Assembly: GCA_012032575.1 (NCBI GenBank)
Contig: JAAUSP010000467.1
Location: 1 to 6,128 of the forward strand
DNA from: Anaerolineales bacterium
GTDB lineage: Bacteria; Chloroflexota; Anaerolineae; 4572-78; J111
Direction of reading: 5' to 3'
Length of the DNA stretch: 6,128 nucleotides
Shown: positions 1 through 4,626 of the stretch, piece after piece
Layout of the letters: the number at the start of each line of letters is the position of its first letter
Position numbering within the stretch: the first letter of the stretch is position 1
Position numbers and translations under genes: made by a program
Notes under the pieces: model-generated
Database searches by the model: none
The model's input: only the letters and a program-made list of their open reading frames with translations
Told to the model about the DNA's origin: nothing

Positions 1-1
1 A

Positions 2-61
2 TCGGTGTTTAAGGACGGTAATTCGGTCCTAATGGACACGCTTGGACGACATCTTTATTAA
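2..61 (+). CDS. Possible 3' end of an unidentified gene (partial at left edge)
   Basis: The plus-strand frame entering the window at base 2 is open for 19 codons and ends with TAA at 59-61. The readable tail is SVFKDGNSVLMDTLGRHLY. I do not recognise it. Its position about 60 bases inside a candidate insertion-sequence end (near 104-121) would suit the C-terminus of a transposase, but that is inference. The stretch is short enough to be open by chance. Confidence 0.3.
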   Translation, partial: SVFKDGNSVLMDTLGRHLY

Positions 62-71
62 TGTACTTGTT

Positions 72-121
72 CTGTCGACTTCTATCACCCTCTACTGCCC
101 TTCTCTCCGACAGACTGCTAG
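72..121. mobile_element. Candidate insertion-sequence end (right end)
   Basis: The 7-base arms TCTGTCG (72-78) and CGACAGA (108-114) form an inverted repeat separated by 29 bases. They are followed by CTGCTAG, so the minus-strand reading is CTAGCAGTCTGTCGGA, which looks like a terminal inverted repeat. It lies downstream of the possible ORF tail ending at 61, as expected for the distal end of an IS. The other end is outside the window, so no target duplication can be tested. Confidence 0.25.
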
Positions 122-200
122 GGGGTAATTTACATTTTTTGCAGGCACAAGGTTATTTTGCCGGCAGCGTCTACATTGACCTGGGGGTGGAGAGGAAATA

Positions 201-226
201 GGAGTCCAAAGCTTGCTTTGGACTCC
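201..226 (-). terminator. Stem-loop terminator after the mevalonate-entry operon
   Basis: A perfect inverted repeat, GGAGTCCAAAGC (201-212) and GCTTTGGACTCC (215-226), can fold into an 11-bp stem with a 4-base loop. It starts 5 bases after the stop codon of the DUF35 gene. On the minus strand it is followed by TATTTCC, a weak U-tract, so termination may be only moderately efficient. It is the only strong hairpin at the 3' end of the operon. On the plus strand there is no T-run after it. Confidence 0.7.
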
Positions 227-231
227 ATTGG

Positions 232-642
232 TTATGCCGCAGCTAACTGCGGGCGGAATTTATAGCCGTAAATAATCAAGCCCTCATCGCCCTGGGTGCG
301 CAGCTTGCGTGTCACCATCTCGACCGGCATGCCAATTTCAACTTCATCGTTGGCGACATCGGTCAGTTGGGCCGTAATCAGGGGACCTTCGTCCAGTTTG
401 ATTAACGCGACGGTATAAGGGGCAACTTCCTCGTATCCCTCCGGCGGCTTGTGGACGGTGGTGTGAGAATAAACCTGCCCGCGCCCGCTGAATTGAAAGG
501 GCGGCTGGGCCGGTCCTTCGGCGCAGTAGGGGCAGACATCGCGGGGCGGGAATATTTTGCCGTTGCACTGCGGACAAACTTCGCCAATTAACTGATACCG
601 TTGGGATTTCAAGCGCCAGTGTTGTGCAATTTCGGTGGTCAT
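232..642 (-). CDS. DUF35 zinc-ribbon/OB-fold protein, probable scaffold of a thiolase/HMG-CoA synthase complex
   Basis: This 136-residue protein has the DUF35 two-part layout. The N-terminal rubredoxin-like zinc ribbon has Cys pairs at 23/26 (CPQC) and 37/40 (CPYC). An OB-fold follows from about residue 50 to 125, including the GRGQVYSHTTVH strand. DUF35 proteins bind acyl-CoA and usually sit beside thiolases. In archaea one bridges acetoacetyl-CoA thiolase and HMG-CoA synthase so that the intermediate is channelled through a shared CoA site. Here it directly follows genes for both partners, which makes that role the best inference; it is not expected to be catalytic. The ATG at 640-642 is preceded by AAGGAG at 654-659, a somewhat long spacing of 11 bases. 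It is the last gene of the minus-strand operon, 88 bases after the thiolase stop, and a hairpin of heptamer repeats lies in that gap. Length and all four zinc ligands are normal. Confidence 0.9.
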   Translation of the reverse strand: MTTEIAQHWRLKSQRYQLIGEVCPQCNGKIFPPRDVCPYCAEGPAQPPFQFSGRGQVYSHTTVHKPPEGYEEVAPYTVALIKLDEGPLITAQLTDVANDEVEIGMPVEMVTRKLRTQGDEGLIIYGYKFRPQLAAA

Positions 643-653
643 AAAAATAAGGT

Positions 654-659
654 CTCCTT
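654..659 (-). promoter_or_regulatory. Ribosome binding site of the DUF35 gene
   Basis: The minus strand reads AAGGAG followed by ACCTTATTTTT and then ATG. The match to anti-Shine-Dalgarno is strong, and the 11-base spacing is longer than usual. It supports the ATG at 642 as the start. Confidence 0.65.
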
Positions 660-675
660 GGGATAGATTAAAACC

Positions 676-732
676 GTGTTGCGCGTTGTGTCTTCCGTTA
701 GTTTACGCAAGACGCAACACGCAACACGTATC
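676..732. repeat. Heptamer repeats folding into a 19-bp imperfect inverted repeat
   Basis: The right half contains tandem 7-base units: ACGCAAG (705-711), ACGCAAC (712-718), ACGCAAC (719-725) and a degenerate ACGTATC (726-732). The left half (676-694) is the near inverse, so 676-694 and 709-727 pair over 19 positions with two imperfect pairs and a 14-base loop. The repeat fills most of the gap between the thiolase and DUF35 genes and touches the thiolase stop codon. On the minus-strand transcript the stem is followed by GGTTTTAATC, a short U-run, so it could attenuate transcription or protect the upstream mRNA. That function is inference. Confidence 0.6.
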
Positions 733-1891
733 ATTGATTTACTTTCTCAAAAATATGAGTGATGATCGTCGCCCCGCTGCCGCCGATGTTTTGGGTCATC
801 CCCAGGCGGGCATTGGCGATTTGATTTTTGCCGGCTTCTCCCCGTAACTGCTGCACCGCCTCGACAATTTGATACAGGCCGGTCGCCCCAACGGGGTGTC
901 CCCGCGCCTTCAGGCCGCCCTGGGTGCAGATGGGAATTTTGCCTTCCAATGTAATTTCGCCATCACGGGCCAGCCAGGTGCCCTGGCCGCGCTCGGCAAA
1001 GCCATTGGCCTCCAGACTCAGAGCGGCCATGATGGTAAAAGCGTCGTGCAGTTCAAAGAAGTCCACATCCGCCGGGCCAACTTTGGCCTGCCGGAAGGCA
1101 CGCTGCGAAGAGTCTTCGGCGGCCTGGAGCCACAAGGGGTCGCGCCGGTCGTGGACGCTCAGGGCATCGGTGGCCACGGCGCTGCCTTTGATGCGAATGG
1201 CGTTGTCGGTAAACTCGCGGGCCTGTTCGGTGGGGCAAAGGACTACTGCCGCCGCGCCGTCGGCCATCCCGCTGGCGTCGAGCAGGGCAATCGGGTCGGC
1301 AATCAGGCCGGAGCGAACAAATGCCTCGCGGCTGATCGCGCTCTGGAACATGGCATTGGGGTTGCGAGCGCCGTTGGCGTGGGCATTGATGGCAAAACCG
1401 GCAAAATCCTCTCGTTTCAGTTTGTGCTCATACATGTACCGCTGCATAATCAGCGCGTTCAACGCCACAAAGCTGACCCCGTGGATCACTTCGTACTCGG
1501 CATCGGCTGCCGAAGCCAGCCCCGCCGTTACCTTGCTGCCAATGTCGTCGGTCATCTTTTCCACGCCCACGGCAATCACAATATCCTGCAAACCGCTGGC
1601 GACGCCAATATAAGCCTGTCGAAACGCGGCGGAAGCGCTGGCGCAAGCCGCTTCAACTTTTACGGCTTCAATGCCGCGCAGCCCGGCAAAGTCGGCAATT
1701 AATGCGCCCAGGTGTGCCTGGGATGACACTTCGCCGGAAAGCATATTGCCCACATATAAGGCATCGGCCCGCTCGATATTCGCATCGCGCATCGCCGCCG
1801 CCAGGGCATCATAAGCCAGATGGCGCAAGCTTTTGTCCCAATGCTCGCCCACCGGCGTCTGCCCAATTCCGATAATAGATACGTCTCTCAA
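731..1891 (-). CDS. Acetoacetyl-CoA thiolase, archaeal/SCP2 type
   Basis: This 386-residue thiolase condenses two acetyl-CoA into acetoacetyl-CoA, the first mevalonate-pathway step. The N-terminal domain opens with RDVSIIGIGQTPVGE. The nucleophilic Cys83 lies in VEAACASASAAF. The C-terminal domain carries HDAF (His282) and GGLKARGHPVGATG (His332). The second catalytic Cys of classical thiolases (a CxG near the C-terminus) is absent; that place reads NIGGSGATI, as in SCP2-type/archaeal thiolases. I chose the TTG at 1889-1891 because GAGGAG (1898-1903) lies 6 bases upstream and the family normally begins with (M)RDV. A further TTG at 1919-1921 would add ten residues encoded by repeat sequence and by the Shine-Dalgarno itself. 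The gene begins 47 bases after the HMG-CoA synthase stop and precedes the DUF35 gene. This synthase-thiolase-DUF35 arrangement matches the archaeal channelling complex. A different acyl-CoA substrate is possible but less likely in this context. Confidence 0.9.
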   Translation of the reverse strand: MRDVSIIGIGQTPVGEHWDKSLRHLAYDALAAAMRDANIERADALYVGNMLSGEVSSQAHLGALIADFAGLRGIEAVKVEAACASASAAFRQAYIGVASGLQDIVIAVGVEKMTDDIGSKVTAGLASAADAEYEVIHGVSFVALNALIMQRYMYEHKLKREDFAGFAINAHANGARNPNAMFQSAISREAFVRSGLIADPIALLDASGMADGAAAVVLCPTEQAREFTDNAIRIKGSAVATDALSVHDRRDPLWLQAAEDSSQRAFRQAKVGPADVDFFELHDAFTIMAALSLEANGFAERGQGTWLARDGEITLEGKIPICTQGGLKARGHPVGATGLYQIVEAVQQLRGEAGKNQIANARLGMTQNIGGSGATIITHIFEKVNQ

Positions 1892-1897
1892 TCTAAA

Positions 1898-1903
1898 CTC
1901 CTC
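1898..1903 (-). promoter_or_regulatory. Ribosome binding site deciding the thiolase start
   Basis: The minus strand reads GAGGAG, TTTAGA, then TTG. This strong site at 6-base spacing points to the TTG at 1891 rather than the in-frame TTG at 1921, which lies upstream of the site and inside the AACGTT repeat. Confidence 0.8.
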
Positions 1904-1912
1904 AAAACGGTT

Positions 1913-1940
1913 AACGTTCAAACGTTCAACGTTTAACGTT
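1913..1940. repeat. Four AACGTT palindromes in a period-7 array
   Basis: AACGTT occurs at 1913-1918, 1921-1926, 1928-1933 and 1935-1940, with steps of 8, 7 and 7 bases. The array occupies more than half of the gap between the HMG-CoA synthase and thiolase genes. Its right end runs into the synthase stop codon (TAA, 1939-1941). Each unit is self-complementary, so the whole array is close to palindromic. No protein or RNA role can be assigned from sequence. Confidence 0.7.
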
Positions 1941-2993
1941 AGTGCATTTGCAGCTTGCCGCGATAGCGGGTATAGGTGGCGTAATCAATTTCGACCCGAC
2001 GATTGATGTAAGCCTGGGTGGTTGGGGCCAAAGCCTGCTTGCCGGTAATCTGATCGGTGAGGCGCAGGGCAAAGGCATCGCTGCCGGCCCCGGAGCCGAA
2101 AGAAATACACAGAATCTTGTCGCCCGGCCTGGCAATATCCAGCACCGCCGTCAGCCCCAGAATACTGGCCGCGGCATAGGTATTGCCGACAATTGGCACC
2201 AGCAGGCCCGTAACCCACTGCGCTTTTTCAAAACCGAGCATGGTTGCTGCTTTCTCTGGAAACTTTTTGTTGGGCTGGTGCAGCACCACGTAGTCGAAAT
2301 CTTTGGCAGTGCGGCCCAGGGCGCTCATAAATTCCTGCCCGGCGCTAACGACGTGATGGAAATAGGCCGGCTCGCCGGTGAAGCGCTGGCCGTGACTGGG
2401 GTAATGGGTGGTGGGCCGACGCCAAAAATCGGGCGTGTCGGTGACAAAGGAAGAACTGCCTTCAAAGATAGCCAGGCTTTCCGCTGCCGGGCCGATGAGA
2501 TAGGCCGCTCCGCCGGAGGCGGCGGTGTACTCCAGCGCGTCACCGGGGCGGCCTGGGCCGTGTCCGCGCCGACGCCGAGGGCATAATGGGCCATACCGCT
2601 GCCGACAAACCCAATCGCCGCCTGCATCGTTTCGGTGCCGGCCTTGCAGGCAAACTGCCAGTCGGCGGCCTGGGTGAAAGGAGTCGCGCCGATGGCTTCG
2701 GCAATGATTGTGCTGGTCGGTTTGACCGCGTAAGGATGGCTTTCGCTGCCCACCCAGACCGCGCCGATTTCCTGGGGGTTGATCCGGGCGCGGGCCAGGG
2801 CGTTCCGGGTTGCTTCCAGAGCAATGGTCAGGGTGTCCTCATCTGGCCCGCCGACCGCTTTCTCCTTGATTGGCAGCTCGCCGTTGCCGCCGGTCCACAC
2901 CCGCGCCACTTCTCTGGCCGGTAAACGGTATTTGGGAATGTAACTGCCGTAACCGACAATGCCGGTTTCAGCAAGGGGTTTCATCAAAGGCAT
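1939..2993 (-). pseudogene. HMG-CoA synthase, archaeal type, with a single-base frameshift
   Basis: The enzyme joins acetyl-CoA and acetoacetyl-CoA into HMG-CoA. The gene reads in one frame from ATG (2991-2993) through residue 147, ending GADTAQ, then leaves frame within 2545-2553. The -1 frame continues with [20 protein letters not shown] and runs to TAA at 1939-1941. Restoring one base gives 351 residues, normal for archaeal-type HMG-CoA synthases. All catalytic positions survive: Glu84 in VGSESHPY, Cys116 in FACKAGTE and His239 in LHQPNKKFP (reconstructed numbering). Unrepaired, the first frame makes a 222-residue product with an unrelated tail. An internal ATG (2328) could start only a 129-residue piece. 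Conservation on both sides argues for a sequencing error or a very recent mutation. GGAG lies 4 bases before the ATG. It is first in the operon, behind a consensus promoter at 3029-3057, and precedes the thiolase gene. Confidence 0.9.
2545..2553 (-). other. Frameshift site in the HMG-CoA synthase gene
   Basis: The minus strand reads GCC CAG GCC GCC CCG GTG at the break. Adding one G to the GG after CA gives Ala-Gln-Gly-Arg-Pro-Gly-Asp. Adding one C to the CCCC run gives Ala-Gln-Ala-Ala-Pro-Gly-Asp. Either restores the conserved PGDALEY segment. Both are short homopolymers in a very GC-rich stretch. No X XXY YYZ slippery heptamer is present. Confidence 0.85.
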
Positions 2994-3028
2994 AATACTC
3001 CGGTAAAATTGTCAATATTTTGTCTAGT

Positions 3029-3057
3029 ATTATAGCAAAATGCACAACTATTGTCAA
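3029..3057 (-). promoter_or_regulatory. Consensus sigma70-type promoter of the HMG-CoA synthase operon
   Basis: On the minus strand TTGACA (3052-3057) and TATAAT (3029-3034) are both perfect consensus hexamers with an exact 17-base spacer. They lie in the 76-base gap between the HMG-CoA reductase stop and the HMG-CoA synthase start. Transcription should begin near 3021-3023, giving a leader of about 30 bases. Synthase, thiolase and DUF35 can therefore be transcribed independently of the reductase, although no terminator separates them from it. Confidence 0.85.
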
Positions 3058-3069
3058 GGTAACTTTCGA

Positions 3070-4350
3070 TCACTCTGACCTGTTTTTTAGCAATTCCTGG
3101 GCGGTTTCGACCCGGATTTGACCCGAAGCTACCAGCTTATCGGCAATTTCTTGCACCTGGGACTCCTTTGCGCCCGCAGCCAGAGCGACCTGCCGGGCAT
3201 GCAGCCGCATGTGACCCCGCTGGATGCCCTCGGTGGCCAGCGCCCGGATGGCGGCCAGGTTTTGGGCCAGACCCACCGCCGTCATAATTTCGGCCAGCCG
3301 CCGGGCATTGGGCTGGCCCAAAATTTTCATCGAAACCCGCGCCGTAGGGTGGGCCTTGGTTGCGCCGCCGACAGTGCCGACACTGAGCGGCATGTCCAGC
3401 ACGCCCCGTAAATAAGTAATGTCGGCGTCTGTCACCACTGACCACTCGGTCAAACTGGTGTAGCGGCCACTGCGTGCCGCATAGGCGTGCGCCCCGGCTT
3501 CGAGGGCGCGCCAATCGTTGCCGGTGGCAACGGCGACGGCGTCAATGCCGTTCATGACGCCTTTGTTGTGGGTGGCTGCCCGGTAGGGGTCGGCAGCGGC
3601 AAAAGCCCAGGCTTCAAAAATAGCGCGGGCGACTTGCTGGCCGGGCACGTCATTGCGGGCAAGCTCTTCCACCGGAACAAGACATTCGGCGCGGGCTGTT
3701 CGGCGGTCGGTCAGGTTTGACAAAATTCGCAGGTTGACCCGCCCGCCGGTTATCCGTTCAATCAAAGGAGCAATGGCCTCGGCGGCGGTGTTGACCGCAT
3801 TCGCGCCCATCGCATCACGGCAGTCGTACAGAATATGCACAATCAGCATCGGGCCGGCGGGTGTGTCGGGCAAGGGGCGACATTCGATGGCTTTGGCCCC
3901 GCCGCCCAATTTTTGGATGGTGGGGTGGTGTTCGTTGGCCGCCGCCAGCAGGTCGGCCTCTGCCGCCATTAGTTGGGCGGCTGCTTCGGCTAGATCGGTT
4001 AAATCCATTACCTGAACCTGACCCATCATCACCGGTTCGCTGCTGCTGGTGCGAAATCCACCCCCGGCGCGGGTCAGCTTGGCCGCATAGCTAACCCCGG
4101 CCACAATGCTTGGCTCTTCCACCACCATCGGCACGACGACTTCTTCGCCGTTGATGACAAAATTCGCCGCCAGACCCAGCGGCAAGGTGTAGCGGCCCAC
4201 GACATTTTCAATCATCACCTCGGCCTGCTCAGCCGAAAGGCCGGTTTCAAGGGCAGCCAGATCGTCGGCTTGCAGTCCGGCGACCTCAACCAACCGTTGC
4301 CGCCGTTCGGCTTGGGTTAGTTTATAAAATCCGGCAAATGCGCTACTCAT
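3070..4350 (-). CDS. mvaA: Hydroxymethylglutaryl-CoA reductase, class II
   Basis: This 426-residue enzyme reduces HMG-CoA to mevalonate with two NAD(P)H. It is soluble: there is no N-terminal membrane domain, and its length matches the class II enzyme of Pseudomonas mevalonii (428 residues). By alignment from memory, the catalytic residues are Glu79 in PMVVEEPSIVAG, Lys263 in THNKGVMNGID, Asp279 in ATGNDWRA and His380 in EGIQRGHMRLHAR on the mobile C-terminal flap. The dinucleotide-binding motif DAMGAN starts at 179. The place of Asp146, which favours NADH in the P. mevalonii enzyme, holds His142 (NEHHPTIQKLGGG), so cofactor choice cannot be assumed. Class II enzymes are sometimes called degradative, but the HMG-CoA synthase and thiolase genes downstream argue for mevalonate synthesis. 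The ATG at 4350 has no good Shine-Dalgarno at normal spacing (AAGGTAAGG lies about 13 bases upstream), and I see no better start nearby. The gene is transcribed divergently from the GAF-kinase gene. Confidence 0.95.
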   Translation of the reverse strand: MSSAFAGFYKLTQAERRQRLVEVAGLQADDLAALETGLSAEQAEVMIENVVGRYTLPLGLAANFVINGEEVVVPMVVEEPSIVAGVSYAAKLTRAGGGFRTSSSEPVMMGQVQVMDLTDLAEAAAQLMAAEADLLAAANEHHPTIQKLGGGAKAIECRPLPDTPAGPMLIVHILYDCRDAMGANAVNTAAEAIAPLIERITGGRVNLRILSNLTDRRTARAECLVPVEELARNDVPGQQVARAIFEAWAFAAADPYRAATHNKGVMNGIDAVAVATGNDWRALEAGAHAYAARSGRYTSLTEWSVVTDADITYLRGVLDMPLSVGTVGGATKAHPTARVSMKILGQPNARRLAEIMTAVGLAQNLAAIRALATEGIQRGHMRLHARQVALAAGAKESQVQEIADKLVASGQIRVETAQELLKNRSE

Positions 4351-4425
4351 CCTGTAACTGTTTAACCTTACCTTTAAGACCCGTTGAATACCATATCAAA
4401 TATAAATTGCAGGTACGTCTGCCAA

Positions 4426-4495
4426 TTTGAGATAATTATAGCAGCCGGAGACTCTCAAAAACTATCAAACTTGTGGAAAAAATCACTTTTGAGAG
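4426..4495. promoter_or_regulatory. Three TTTGAGA/TCTCAAA boxes in the divergent promoter region
   Basis: TTTGAGA lies at 4426-4432 and 4488-4494, and its inverse TCTCAAA at 4453-4459. The last two belong to a perfect 9-bp inverted repeat, CTCTCAAAA (4452-4460) and TTTTGAGAG (4487-4495), with 26 bases between the arms. The boxes flank the -10 of the reductase promoter, overlap its -35 region and lie just upstream of the kinase promoter. This is the arrangement expected of an operator shared by divergent genes. The regulator is unknown. Confidence 0.4.
4435..4440 (-). promoter_or_regulatory. Candidate -10 of the HMG-CoA reductase promoter
   Basis: The minus strand reads TATAAT here, with only a poor -35 (AGTTTT or GTTTTT) at 16-17 bases. 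The transcript would start near 4428 with a leader of about 78 bases. A weak -35 beside inverted-repeat boxes would suit an activator-dependent promoter. That is inference. Confidence 0.45.
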
Positions 4496-4511
4496 AATTT
4501 TAGAGTAAACG

Positions 4512-4539
4512 TTAGGAAAAAGTTAAAGCAAACTATAAT
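4512..4539 (+). promoter_or_regulatory. Candidate promoter of the GAF-kinase gene
   Basis: TATAAT at 4534-4539 is a perfect -10. The best -35 at 16 bases is TTAGGA (4512-4517), matching TTGACA at only three positions. The predicted start near 4546 gives a leader of about 80 bases containing a short in-frame ORF (4579-4623). Confidence 0.45.
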
Positions 4540-4626
4540 GGCTAGGACTCATAACCCCCTTGTCAGCTTGTCGGGCCGATGTTAGAATTTTGCATTGATA
4601 GGTACAAAACTAAGTGTGGGTGAATT

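Noticed and set aside
12..30. Imperfect palindrome AGGACGG/CGGTCCT near the left edge
   Set aside because: Only five consecutive base pairs form, and it lies inside a possible coding tail. There is no sign of function.
676..732. CRISPR-like array
   Set aside because: Units are only 7 bases, contiguous and without spacers, and no cas gene is nearby.
869..1702. Long plus-strand open frames (277 and 229 codons) opposite the thiolase gene
   Set aside because: They are antisense to a fully conserved enzyme, show no recognisable domain, and arise from the GC-rich codon pattern of the real gene.
2545..2560. Programmed -1 frameshifting in HMG-CoA synthase
   Set aside because: A -1 shift after CAG would restore the protein, but no slippery X XXY YYZ heptamer is present, and I know of no programmed shift in this family. 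A missing base is simpler.
1942..2586. Plus-strand open frame of 214 codons opposite HMG-CoA synthase
   Set aside because: It is the antisense shadow of the synthase. Its composition (Gly-rich, no domain) is typical of the complement of coding sequence.
3010..3015. Second TTGACA (minus strand) as another -35
   Set aside because: It lies in the leader, and no -10 follows at usable spacing before the synthase start codon.
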